64,000 bases of DNA from Flavobacterium sp. N1994 (GCF_025947145.1 NZ_CP109999.1:3224001-3288000); one strand, 5' to 3'; shown: positions 17,898-26,208, counted from the stretch's first letter. Notes: generated by a model from the letters alone, not told the origin. Translations and numbers: made by a program.

Positions 17898-17927
17898 CCA
17901 CGCGAAGGGATTCGCGCGGTAGCGGGG
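17898..17927 (-). repeat. REP-like palindrome, right of RAYT (inverted)
   Basis: The reverse complement of the left copy with two differences in 30 bp. It starts 9 bp after the RAYT stop codon. Confidence 0.85.
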
Positions 17928-17968
17928 ATTGTTGCGGAGGAGAGTGTAGAATATAAAAAGAGTTAGGG

Positions 17969-18256
17969 ATGAGATTAAGAGATAATTTTCCAAATACTAG
18001 AGAAGAAGCTAAAGTTTTTGATGTTGAAATCAGAGATGAGCTTGCAGTTTTTAAAATATTTGAAACTAAAAAAACAATGGAAGCAACTGTTGCAGAAGTC
18101 AATTCTTTTCTAGAAAAAAATGGATATGATCAAATAAATATTTCTGAATTTATTGAGAATGAATTTAGATATGAATCGGAAGATGAAATTGTATCTTTAA
18201 GTCCTCATGGCTTTATTGAGGCTTTAGTTTTATTTATAGAGAGGGAAAATAAATAA
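17969..18256 (+). CDS. Hypothetical small acidic protein
   Basis: A 95-residue acidic cytoplasmic protein. It starts with MRLRDNFPNT and looks alpha/beta, with a helix (VAEVNSFLEKNGY) between strands. No family is recognised. Its short size, position before a nuclease-like gene and acidity would fit an immunity or antitoxin protein, but that is a guess from context only. It is 42 bp downstream of the right REP copy. Confidence 0.6.
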   Translation: MRLRDNFPNTREEAKVFDVEIRDELAVFKIFETKKTMEATVAEVNSFLEKNGYDQINISEFIENEFRYESEDEIVSLSPHGFIEALVLFIERENK

Positions 18257-18346
18257 AAAAATAAACTCGTATACAACCTTGATTAGTTGTTGCCGATATT
18301 GATAATTGGGCAAGTTAAAGGTGAATTTAAATTAAATATTTATATC

Positions 18347-19264
18347 ATGTTTGGAAATCCATTTATAGCTGAAATTATTGCACGTATATTTCAAACGGCA
18401 GACACTGAAGTTAGACGGGAATTAATTGACCCATATAATCCATTGGAGACAAATGAAAGAGATAGAGTTTCTGTACTTTGTAGATTAATTAGACAAGAAG
18501 TCAACAAATATCCATTTATAAGATCATTTTCTATTCAAGCTCATGCTAGGGATACTACAAGACGGGATGCATTATTTGTTTTCAGATTTAATGAGGAAGT
18601 AAAAATTGGTTTAGTTGAAGCAAAACTTTTAAGGATAAGCGGTGCAAATTTGAATAGTTTTTGGGATTGGCCGATTGGGGGTCCATCTCATTTTACTCGA
18701 CAGGTTATAGATCAGCAATTATGGTTAAATCAAGCTGCTGTATGGGATATGTTTATTCCAAATTGCAATATTGGCGAACATTCCCCGCCTTTTGACAGAG
18801 AAGGGTCATCAAATATTTGGGCTGATGAATTAATAAATAATCCTAAAATAACTCGCCCAAATGAATTATGGAATTATCAAGATGTATTGGATGCAAAACA
18901 CCAATATTTATCTCTTTATGATATTGTTAAAGAAATTATTAAATGTAATAAAGGGTTTAAGCATAATATAACTGGAAAAAACGAAATAGAAATTGAATCA
19001 TCCAATCCTAATATTAAGATGCCAATACCCATTCCAAGATCTCAGCGACTAAACGGCGAAATTATTGAATCATTTTTCTCAAATAATAAATCTATCGACT
19101 CATTGAATTATTACCGGTTTGATGATTTATACACTGCTACAAAAGACTTTCTCCAAAAAAAAGAACTAAATATTCCAAATTATTTAAGAGATAGAAACCT
19201 TTTAGACAAATCATTTGAAGAATTTTTGTCGATTGTAAATGAAGCAGCTTTAAATAATAATTAA
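18347..19264 (+). CDS. Putative PD-(D/E)XK nuclease-like protein next to AbiGi
   Basis: A 305-residue soluble protein. A possible restriction-nuclease core is visible: RRDALFVF gives Asp74, then after a beta hairpin GLVEAKLL gives Glu91-x-Lys93, the D...ExK spacing of PD-(D/E)XK enzymes. The C-terminal half is helical and not recognised. I chose the ATG at 18347 (MFGNPFIAEI) over an upstream in-frame ATG because the extra 20 residues look non-native. It is 9 bp upstream of the AbiGi gene, so the two are almost certainly one operon. The nuclease function is an inference. Confidence 0.7.
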   Translation: MFGNPFIAEIIARIFQTADTEVRRELIDPYNPLETNERDRVSVLCRLIRQEVNKYPFIRSFSIQAHARDTTRRDALFVFRFNEEVKIGLVEAKLLRISGANLNSFWDWPIGGPSHFTRQVIDQQLWLNQAAVWDMFIPNCNIGEHSPPFDREGSSNIWADELINNPKITRPNELWNYQDVLDAKHQYLSLYDIVKEIIKCNKGFKHNITGKNEIEIESSNPNIKMPIPIPRSQRLNGEIIESFFSNNKSIDSLNYYRFDDLYTATKDFLQKKELNIPNYLRDRNLLDKSFEEFLSIVNEAALNNN

Positions 19265-19273
19265 GTAAAATAA

Positions 19274-19945
19274 ATGACAAGAATCAGCTCAACAACTTTA
19301 TTCAATTTTACTGACAGTTTAGATTATCTTATCAATAATTTAAGAGATGGATTTTATTGCAGTAACACATATGAAAAGCTACCATTACGAAATAATGGTT
19401 ATAGGGTTCCAATGGCTTGTTTTTGTGACATTCCATTAAGTTTGATTAAAGAACATTTTGATTGGTATGGAAGATACGGAATTGGCATCAAAAGAACTTA
19501 CGCGAGAGAACTTGGTGTAAAACCTGTTTGGTATGTAACAAGTGAAAGTAATTTAGTAAGGTCATTAATTAAAAACAAAGACCTTAATGAATACGAAAGA
19601 AAGCATTTGATTCCATATTTAAAACAGTTTTTAGGTAATCAGGAATATAAAGATGGTAAAGAAAAAAGAAAGAAATTTTACGATGAAAGAGAGTGGCGTT
19701 ATGTTCCAGATAATTCATTAGTTGAGCCATTCTTCGGCACATCTAGAAAATCAGTTCCAGAAAGAAACAATGAACAACACAGAATGAAATTAGAATTGAG
19801 TGCCATTGAATATATCATCATAGAAAATGAAAAAGAATTTGATAAAATAATGCCAATACTAAAAGAAATAAGTAATGAAAAAGTGAGCTATGAATTATTG
19901 CTTTCAAAAATTATGACTTCAAAACAAATAGAAAGAGATTTTTAG
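19274..19945 (+). CDS. AbiGi-family abortive infection protein
   Basis: A 223-residue protein that matches the AbiGi family (Pfam 'putative abortive phage resistance protein AbiGi, antitoxin'). Hallmarks are the N-terminal ISSTTLFNFTDSLDYL, then MACFCDIPLSLI, a HFDWYGRYGIGIKR segment, and PVWYV. The REWRYVPD motif is also typical. In Lactococcus AbiG is a two-gene phage resistance system; here the canonical AbiGii toxin is absent and the partner is the PD-(D/E)XK-like gene 9 bp upstream. Cytoplasmic. The family call is secure; the role here is inferred. Confidence 0.8.
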   Translation: MTRISSTTLFNFTDSLDYLINNLRDGFYCSNTYEKLPLRNNGYRVPMACFCDIPLSLIKEHFDWYGRYGIGIKRTYARELGVKPVWYVTSESNLVRSLIKNKDLNEYERKHLIPYLKQFLGNQEYKDGKEKRKKFYDEREWRYVPDNSLVEPFFGTSRKSVPERNNEQHRMKLELSAIEYIIIENEKEFDKIMPILKEISNEKVSYELLLSKIMTSKQIERDF

Positions 19946-20113
19946 CCAAAACAAGACAAAAGTTTTTTAATCGTTTTTGTAAAACAATTGAAATTAATTA
20001 GATTTTTTATTATGCAAGATATAAAAATCATAAAAATGGCTATGTCTATCAAGCATTTCATATAGTGACTAACTCGCTTATAAAAGAAAATAAAAGAATA
20101 AAACAAAATAGTT

Positions 20114-22561
20114 ATGCTAAACTACAAAGACTACGAAAAGAAAGTATACGATTGGTTAATGGCCAAGCATCAAAAAGATAATTCTTTTACTTTTTCAGTG
20201 CGCCGAAACGGTGTTGGGGATGCTAAGAAGGATTATTTTATTGGTACTGAAAAATCCAAATACTTTTCAACCACTTTTTGGACCTTGCCAGGTTCTTATC
20301 CTGGCTCTTCGGGTGACAATATTGGTTTGATATTTCATTATACCAAAACGGGGTATAATTATTTTATTGAGTTTAACCAAACTAAATCGCCTCATAATGC
20401 CCAGAACCAATCTATTTTATCGCTTCTTGAAAGTATGAAGCCAGCTCTAGAGGAAAAAATAGGACTACAGAGTGTAACCTCTACTGATAATAAAATGTAT
20501 ACTCTAAAAACAAAAATGCATAAGAGTAGCTATGAAACAATAGAGGAAATGTTAGAATTTGTAGATAAAGACATTGCCATAGTACTACCTATTGTTAATG
20601 ATTATATACAAAGGGAAAAAGCTAAAAATAAAGATTTTGTTGCTAATAGAATAACTGTTCCTGTTTTTGAATCTATGATTGATAAAATGGAAAAAAGGTT
20701 TGTAAAATATAATGATGATGAACAAAAAGAAGATTTTTTAACTTTCTTAAAAAAGTTTGACGATAAAGATGTAACTACTTATTTTGATTTTTTTAAATAC
20801 ATAATTACAACACTCAATCTTAAAAAAGGAGATGAACGATTGCAATTTAGTTACAGAGGGAAACGATTACATTTCACAATTGGACAGCGAATAGCTTGGA
20901 TATTAAATTCATCTGAAAAAAAAGGGAAATTTTATGTGTTATCAAACGATAAATTAAATGAATCAAGTTCACAATATAAAGGAGCAGCACCATTGCCTTG
21001 GGGCTCTTATTTTAATGAATTAATTCTTTCAGAACAAGAAAGACAATCAATAGTTGATGGGTTTATATCTGAACTAAATAGAACTAAAAAATCGGGTTAC
21101 AGAACCCACAATGATGAAGATTTTGAAAATTACACTTTTGATTATGCTGTCGGAACTACTTCTACTGAAATCAAAACTGAAAACGCTAAACCAAATGGTT
21201 TTCCACTCAACCAAATTTTATACGGACCTCCGGGGACAGGGAAGACTTTTCATACCATCAATAAATCATTAGCTATCATTGAAAAAAAACCTGAAGAAGA
21301 TTTAAAAAATGAGGATAGAAAGGAAATAAAAAAACGCTTTGACCAATATGTTAAAGATGGGAGAATTGTGTTTACCACTTTTCACCAAAGCATGAGTTAT
21401 GAAGATTTTATTGAAGGGATAAAGCCCAAAGTGGATGAGAATGAAGAAGGCGAAAAACAAGTGATTTATGATGTTGAAAAAGGAATATTTAAGCAATTGG
21501 TAGAAAATGCTAAAAAACCCAATAAAGCAATAACAAAAACTCAAGAAGTATATACGTTTGATGATGGTTGGGATGATTTAGTTACTGAAGTTAATAAACA
21601 AATAGAAGCAAAAACCCCTTTGTTTTTATCTATTCAAACTCCTAAACTGGGATTGCAAGTAGTAGATATTTCGGGTGGGGGGAATTTAAAGTTAAAACCT
21701 ATTTATTCTGAACAAGCAAAAGAATATACTGTATCTTATTCAAGAGCCAAAAAATTACAAGAAGCCTTCCCAGACTTAAGTGTGATAAAAAACATTGATA
21801 AAGAGTTTAGAGCTGAAATAGGAGGTTCAAACTCGACTGCTTATTGGTCGGTTTTAAATTACGTAAATCAAAGAATAAAGGGCAATAAAAAAAGTGATAT
21901 TCAAGAAACTATTTTACCTGCTTTACCTTATGTCCTTGTTATTGATGAAATTAATAGAGGTAATGTTTCCCAAATCTTTGGAGAATTAATAACCTTAATT
22001 GAAGAAGATAAAAGAATAGGAAAAGATGAAGCGTTAGAAGTTACTTTGCCTTATAGTAATGAAAAGTTTGGCGTTCCACAAAACGTGTATATCATAGGCA
22101 CTATGAATACAGCAGACCGCAGTGTGGAAGCTCTGGATACTGCATTAAGAAGAAGGTTTACTTTTAAAGAATTAATGCCTGACAGTAAGGTAGTAGCGGA
22201 AAAAGGTTTTACAGATTTTAAAAGAATAGAAATCATGGAAAAAATCAATAACCGTATAGAGCTATTATTAGACAGGAACCATACTTTAGGGCATGCTTAT
22301 TTTATAAAAGATAACTTCAAAAACTCATTTGAAAATGAAATTATTCCGTTACTACAGGAATACTTTTATAATGATTACGGGAAAATAGGTTTGGTTTTAG
22401 GTAAAGGATTTGTACAAGACAAAAACATAACAAAATCTAGTGATAAAAACATTTTTGCTGATTTTGAAACTAAAAATGAAATAGACATTGCTAAGGCCTA
22501 TGAGTTAATTCCATTTAAAGAGGTTGATTTTGAAGAGGCGCTACAAACCTTATTAGCCTAA
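20114..22561 (+). CDS. mcrB: McrB-like AAA+ GTPase of a McrBC restriction system
   Basis: An 815-residue protein. The C-terminal half is the McrB AAA+ motor: Walker A YGPPGTGKTF (about residues 373-380), Walker B VLVIDEINRGN (about 612-622) and the MNTADRSVEALDTALRRRF segment (sensor 1 and arginine finger). The N-terminal 340 residues should bind the modified DNA target; they begin LNYKDYEKKVYDWL and contain no recognised McrB-N, EVE or YTH motif, so target specificity is unknown. An insert in the AAA+ part (about 430-600) is longer than in E. coli McrB. It works with McrC, whose ATG is 2 bp after the stop. Confidence 0.9.
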   Translation: MLNYKDYEKKVYDWLMAKHQKDNSFTFSVRRNGVGDAKKDYFIGTEKSKYFSTTFWTLPGSYPGSSGDNIGLIFHYTKTGYNYFIEFNQTKSPHNAQNQSILSLLESMKPALEEKIGLQSVTSTDNKMYTLKTKMHKSSYETIEEMLEFVDKDIAIVLPIVNDYIQREKAKNKDFVANRITVPVFESMIDKMEKRFVKYNDDEQKEDFLTFLKKFDDKDVTTYFDFFKYIITTLNLKKGDERLQFSYRGKRLHFTIGQRIAWILNSSEKKGKFYVLSNDKLNESSSQYKGAAPLPWGSYFNELILSEQERQSIVDGFISELNRTKKSGYRTHNDEDFENYTFDYAVGTTSTEIKTENAKPNGFPLNQILYGPPGTGKTFHTINKSLAIIEKKPEEDLKNEDRKEIKKRFDQYVKDGRIVFTTFHQSMSYEDFIEGIKPKVDENEEGEKQVIYDVEKGIFKQLVENAKKPNKAITKTQEVYTFDDGWDDLVTEVNKQIEAKTPLFLSIQTPKLGLQVVDISGGGNLKLKPIYSEQAKEYTVSYSRAKKLQEAFPDLSVIKNIDKEFRAEIGGSNSTAYWSVLNYVNQRIKGNKKSDIQETILPALPYVLVIDEINRGNVSQIFGELITLIEEDKRIGKDEALEVTLPYSNEKFGVPQNVYIIGTMNTADRSVEALDTALRRRFTFKELMPDSKVVAEKGFTDFKRIEIMEKINNRIELLLDRNHTLGHAYFIKDNFKNSFENEIIPLLQEYFYNDYGKIGLVLGKGFVQDKNITKSSDKNIFADFETKNEIDIAKAYELIPFKEVDFEEALQTLLA

Positions 22562-22563
22562 GC

Positions 22564-23823
22564 ATGCTAAAAGACAATACCATACAAGTTTTTGAACATA
22601 GCTTTCTCCCCATAGAAGGTAAGTTTGAGCAACGCCATTTTGTGGCCTTATCTAAACTTAATGCTTTACATCAATATCAATACTTTGATTTAAAACATAA
22701 TGGCATTTTATTCAAGCAATTTGTTGGTGTGATTCAAGTGGATGGTCTAACCATTGAGATATTGCCCAAGATTGATAAATATGAAACTGAGAATGAGTTA
22801 GCTAAACAAAAATGGCAGCGGGCTTTAATAGAAATGCTACGAGTTACTCGTAAACTGAAAGTGCAGCAGGTAGGCGAAGCCAATGTTAGAAAACAACAGA
22901 TTCACTTATTAGACATTTACTTTGAATGGTTTTTAAATGAGGTACAACTACTAATCCATCACGGGCTAATCAAACAATATTATAAGGAAACTAGTAATGT
23001 TAAAGCCTTGAAAGGCAAACTCGAATTTGCTGGACATATTAGCAAGAACTTGGTGCATAAAGAACGTTTCTATACTAAGCATCAAGTGTATGATAAAGAC
23101 CATTTAGTGCATCAAGTATTAAATATAGCGTTAACTATAGTAGAGAAATGCACTAAAGGGAATTACTTGTACAGCAAATGTAAAACGGTACAATTAGATT
23201 TTCCAGAGGTAAAATCAATTCATGTAAACGAAACAACTTTTACCAAACTTCCTAACAATAGGAAGACAGCTCCTTATGAAACAGCTTTAGCCATAGCTAG
23301 ATTAATTATTTTGAATTATGCCCCTAACATTTCAAGTGGTAATGAAAAAATGTTGGCGTTATTGTTTGATATGAATTCATTGTGGGAGGAATATGTATTG
23401 GTTCGTTTGAAACAATCGGCAAAAGATGATGTTAGAGTTTATGGGCAGGATTCAAAACCATTTTGGAAGAATATCACTATTCGCCCAGACATTGTAATTG
23501 AAAAAGGAGAAGGTGACGACAAAGAAACCTTTATTATAGATACCAAATGGAAGAATATTGATTATTCAGAACCCTCAACACAAGATTTAAGACAGATGTA
23601 TGTTTATAATGAGTATTGGGATAGTAAAAAAGCGATGTTACTCTATCCTTCAAACGAAACAAAAGAAATAAAAGAAGGTGATTTTGTACCTTTTGAAAAT
23701 AACAAGCATGCTTGTTCCTTAGGAAAGGTTTCTATTTTTAATAAAGCTACTGAAACGTTGAATGAAAACATTGGTAAAGAAATCTTGGGATGGTTTTCTG
23801 CGGTAGAATATAAAAACAGTTAG
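22564..23823 (+). CDS. mcrC: McrC-like nuclease subunit of the McrBC system
   Basis: A 419-residue protein of the McrC family. The N-terminal region binds McrB. The C-terminal PD-(D/E)XK nuclease core is visible as ITIRPDIVIE followed by FIIDTKWKN (D...D-T-K), about residues 308-338. McrC cuts DNA when activated by the translocating McrB ring on modified DNA. The start codon follows the McrB stop by 2 bp, so they are coupled. A REP-like palindrome lies 16 bp downstream. Confidence 0.9.
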   Translation: MLKDNTIQVFEHSFLPIEGKFEQRHFVALSKLNALHQYQYFDLKHNGILFKQFVGVIQVDGLTIEILPKIDKYETENELAKQKWQRALIEMLRVTRKLKVQQVGEANVRKQQIHLLDIYFEWFLNEVQLLIHHGLIKQYYKETSNVKALKGKLEFAGHISKNLVHKERFYTKHQVYDKDHLVHQVLNIALTIVEKCTKGNYLYSKCKTVQLDFPEVKSIHVNETTFTKLPNNRKTAPYETALAIARLIILNYAPNISSGNEKMLALLFDMNSLWEEYVLVRLKQSAKDDVRVYGQDSKPFWKNITIRPDIVIEKGEGDDKETFIIDTKWKNIDYSEPSTQDLRQMYVYNEYWDSKKAMLLYPSNETKEIKEGDFVPFENNKHACSLGKVSIFNKATETLNENIGKEILGWFSAVEYKNS

Positions 23824-23839
23824 TTTTAATAGGGCCCCG

Positions 23840-23869
23840 CCCCGCTCCCGCGCGAATCCTTTCGCGTGG
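23840..23869 (+). repeat. REP-like palindrome, distal copy
   Basis: Identical in all 30 bases to the copy left of the RAYT gene (17246-17275), about 6.6 kb away. It lies directly after mcrC and could act as a transcript-end hairpin as well as a RAYT target. Confidence 0.85.
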
Positions 23870-24069
23870 TAAGTAAATCTAAAAAAAAGCAATTATTGTT
23901 GTATTTATGAATCCTAGAAAAGGATTGTCTGGTAGGGGTGGGAACTTGAAATAATCTGTGCTAATTTGTGTAATTTGTGGCTAAAAAACTAAAAACGGTA
24001 AACCTATAACTATACCGTACCTACGGCACTGTAAAAACCTATTCTTATTATATTTCTACCAAATATGCC

Positions 24070-24089
24070 GCCCCTAACTGGGCTTTTTT
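24070..24089 (+). terminator. Rho-independent terminator
   Basis: Stem GCCC/GGGC (24070-24083) followed by six T bases. It is probably the end of the mcrBC transcript. The rest of 23870-24146 is AT-rich; it holds a duplicated GTCTCAGTTT word near 24110 and nothing else clear. Confidence 0.55.
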
Positions 24090-24146
24090 GATTGGATTAG
24101 AGTCTCAGTTTGCGGTCTCAGTTTACACTTACTAACCCACAACTCA

Positions 24147-24491
24147 TCAATCCCTTTTCTGATAGTCTTTAATATGCATAGGGTGGTAGCGGTTCGCCAT
24201 ACGCTCGTGCAGGATGCCTAGGATGGCTTGTTTAGAGTACATGATTTTACCGCCTATTTTAGCATAGGGTACTTGTTGGGTTTTGCGCCAGCGGTAGAGG
24301 GTTTTGTCGCACACTTTAAAGAGTTGTTTTAAATCGGCATTGTCATAGTAGTTCGCTTCTAGCTCTACTAATTTTCTGCGGTGTACTAAAGCCACTAGGC
24401 TAAAGATTACTTCTTTCCAACTCTTTTTACTTTTAGTCCCTATAGGAGTAGGGGCATTGCTTTGGGTTTCATTAGGTGTAGGCATAATCAA
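24147..24491 (-). CDS. Helix-turn-helix DNA-binding protein (excisionase-like)
   Basis: A 114-residue protein. The C-terminal 60 residues form a HTH_17/MerR-like winged helix: ADLKQLFKVCDKTLYRWRKT followed by PYAKIGGKIMYSKQAILGIL, the pattern of Xis-type proteins that recognise one half-site and bend DNA. Such genes are common in Bacteroidota mobile elements and defence islands. There is no integrase next to it. It is divergent from a small plus-strand gene, with an operator-like region between them that it may bind. Confidence 0.8.
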   Translation of the reverse strand: MIMPTPNETQSNAPTPIGTKSKKSWKEVIFSLVALVHRRKLVELEANYYDNADLKQLFKVCDKTLYRWRKTQQVPYAKIGGKIMYSKQAILGILHERMANRYHPMHIKDYQKRD

Positions 24492-24835
24492 AACGTATTA
24501 AGAGACAATACCCACAAGAAGAGTGCTTTAGTAAGTCGTTACAGGGTGTTTGTCGAAAAAGGTAGTTTTTGCCGTTTTTTGCCGAAACCGTCACTTTTTG
24601 CCGAAAGTGAAAACTTAATTTTCCCTTAAGATTTTAAAATCATAGGAAAAGTAACAGGTATTGGTATTATATTTGATACTAGTAAATCTGTTTCACATGG
24701 TTACTAGTGTGCTGTGTGAGTGTCGTTTACCAAAAAGGAGAACGCCACATTATGCCCTAACAGTTGCTGTACCCCAGCGAACTGATGTTTTAAGAATCAA
24801 CCTAAGCTATTTTTTTTATTGCAACAAACACTACC
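24492..24835. other. Divergent regulatory region
   Basis: A 344-bp gap between the minus-strand HTH gene and the plus-strand 62-residue gene. It carries the TTTTTGCCG repeats and inverted repeat listed separately. No convincing gene is present. Confidence 0.55.
24566..24610. promoter_or_regulatory. Operator-like TTTTTGCCG repeats with inverted repeat
   Basis: TTTTTGCCG occurs at 24566, 24576 and 24595. The last copy sits inside the inverted repeat TCACTTT/AAAGTGA (24591-24597 and 24604-24610). It lies 75-120 bp upstream of the HTH gene's start, so it may be a self-regulation site. Confidence 0.55.
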
Positions 24836-25024
24836 ATGAACAGAATCTGCATTTACAACAAAGATGTACAACAAATTACAGGCAAAAGCGAAAGACACTG
24901 TCGCGATGTCATCAAAAAAATCAGAGCCTTCAAAGCCAAACCCAAACACCAACCCATCACCATCGATGAACTTTGTGACTATCTTGGACTAGAAGTTGAG
25001 AAAGTGATGCAGTTGTTGAGATAA
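24836..25024 (+). CDS. Small hypothetical HTH-like protein
   Basis: A 62-residue basic protein: MNRICIYNKDVQQITGKSERH, a basic helix (RDVIKKIRAFKAKPKH) and ITIDELCDYLGLEV. The pattern QQITGKSERHCRDVIKKI looks like a recognition helix, and the second half like a second short helix pair; it resembles small Bacteroidota proteins that accompany excisionase-like genes. No named family is certain. It is divergent from the HTH gene at 24147, and the two may be a regulatory pair. Confidence 0.65.
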   Translation: MNRICIYNKDVQQITGKSERHCRDVIKKIRAFKAKPKHQPITIDELCDYLGLEVEKVMQLLR

Positions 25025-25086
25025 TGGACAGGGTAGTAGTTACTAGTAATTATTTTGGCGTCCGCATCAAATAGAACTTTTTTACC

Positions 25087-25094
25087 TAAATTTG
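25087..25094 (+). promoter_or_regulatory. -7 box immediately before the mntA start codon
   Basis: TAAATTTG fits TAnnTTTG. It ends only 4 bp before the ATG at 25099, so the transcript would be leaderless or nearly so. No TTG at the normal -33 distance was found, which weakens the call. Confidence 0.45.
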
Positions 25095-25098
25095 CTTT

Positions 25099-25398
25099 AT
25101 GGGTATCGTTGACCAAAATATAGAAGATGTAAAAAGACTTTGTACAAGATACAATGTGGAAAAGATGTATCTATTTGGTTCAGTACTGAATACTACCTTC
25201 AATAAAGAAAGTGATATTGACCTTCTCGTAAAATTTAAAGCTATTGAATTATCAAAGTATTTCGATAACTACATGGAGTTCAAAGAAAATTTAGAAAAAT
25301 TATTTGGTCGTGAAGTTGATTTAGTGGAAGAACAAACTTTAAAAAACCCAATCTTAATCCACTCAATCAACAAATCAAAAGCGCTTATTTATGGATGA
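25099..25398 (+). CDS. mntA: MntA-type nucleotidyltransferase antitoxin
   Basis: A 99-residue minimal nucleotidyltransferase (MNT) domain. The polymerase-beta-like active site is visible: FGSVLNTTFNKESDIDLLV (about residues 26-44), giving GS-x10-DxD, with the third acid in REVDLVEE (about 75). In known pairs MntA blocks its HEPN partner by attaching AMP to a Tyr near the HEPN active site. The stop codon overlaps the start of the HEPN gene by 8 bp. The family call is secure. Confidence 0.92.
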   Translation: MGIVDQNIEDVKRLCTRYNVEKMYLFGSVLNTTFNKESDIDLLVKFKAIELSKYFDNYMEFKENLEKLFGREVDLVEEQTLKNPILIHSINKSKALIYG

Positions 25399-25750
25399 AA
25401 GGATTCTTAAATGGCTTTACGATATTAAAATGTCTATTGACGAAATCGACAGTTTTTTCATTGAAGAAGAAAAAGATTTCTTTAAGTACAAAAGCAACTT
25501 AATGCTTAAAAGAGCTGTCGAAAGAAATTTTGAGATTATTGGAGAGGCAGTGAACAGAATAATGACTCGTGATATTTCGTTTACTGAAAAAATTAGTAAT
25601 GCCAAAGCAATTATCGGGTTGAGAAACCAAGTCATCCATGCTTATGACAATGTTTCGGACGAAAATATTTGGTCAATCCTAACAAACCATCTTCCCAAAC
25701 TAAAAAGCGAAGTTCATGCGTTAATCAAAGAAAACGATAAAACTACTTAG
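25391..25750 (+). CDS. hepT: HepT-type HEPN ribonuclease toxin (DUF86)
   Basis: A 119-residue helical HEPN protein of the DUF86/HepT family. The catalytic RX4H is GLRNQVIHAYD (about residues 76-86): Arg, four residues, His, then the Tyr that MntA would AMPylate. The N-terminal helix pattern (KWLYDIKMSIDEIDSF) is typical. It acts as an RNase toxin, held in check by MntA encoded directly upstream with an 8-bp overlap. It is the right-hand end of the defence island. Confidence 0.92.
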   Translation: MDERILKWLYDIKMSIDEIDSFFIEEEKDFFKYKSNLMLKRAVERNFEIIGEAVNRIMTRDISFTEKISNAKAIIGLRNQVIHAYDNVSDENIWSILTNHLPKLKSEVHALIKENDKTT

Positions 25751-25807
25751 AGCCCTTGCTGGAAGAGTAACCGCTGCAATTTACAACAGACAGCTGACTA
25801 CAGCAGC

Positions 25808-26040
25808 AACCACCACGTCATACACTACTATGCCACTGTTAAAACCGAATGTCCACTGGACATTTATTACGCTATACCTCCATACAATTCGCAAGCTTGG
25901 GTCTCCTCTTACTATCAAATTTGAAAAGGAGGGGAGCTGCGTGTAGTTTATTTATAGATAATCCCTAAAAAATGATCTGAGTAAAAGCTCCCCTCCTTTT
26001 TAAGGAGGGGTGGCATAACGAAGTGTATGACGGGGTGGTT
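25808..26040. repeat. MITE-like element B
   Basis: A 233-bp relative of element A (12083-12321) with the same order: AACCACCaCGTCATACAC end, AATGTCCACTGGACATT palindrome, CTCCATACA core, AGGAGGGG inverted pair, and the inverted end. The left end has lost two bases. No coding frame. Confidence 0.8.
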
Positions 26041-26208
26041 ACTTTTATAGCAGGGGTATAATTACCATAGCTAGGCGTGCCCCCCTGTTACACCAAAGTA
26101 GTTCAAAAAAAGAAACCTGACTGGTTTTAGAAACCAGTCAGGTTTAAAACTAAAAACTCCCACCATCTATAAACAGCAGTAGTCAATCACTAATTACTAA
26201 TCACATCT
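26030..26208. repeat. Segment duplicated at 49680-49866
   Basis: After the end of element B the sequence continues with ACTTTTATAGCA, GTTACACCAAAGTAGTT, the hairpin, CACCATCTATAAACAGCAG and CTAATTACTAATCACATCTC, all in the same order at 49680-49866. The match thus extends past the repeat element itself and, at the other site, into the last codons of psuG. Confidence 0.8.
26113..26145. terminator. Perfect 15-bp hairpin with AAACCTGACTGGTTT arm
   Basis: Arms 26113-26127 and 26131-26145, loop TAG. A-rich left flank fits termination of minus-strand transcripts. It is the duplicate of the hairpin after psuG at 49763-49795, but here there is no minus-strand gene just to the right, so it may be non-functional. 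Confidence 0.55.

Noticed and set aside
24661..24969. 102-residue plus-strand frame covering the 62-residue gene
   Set aside because: It reads the same region in another frame, with a Gln/His-rich tail and no family pattern; the 62-residue frame has a better start and HTH-like pattern.
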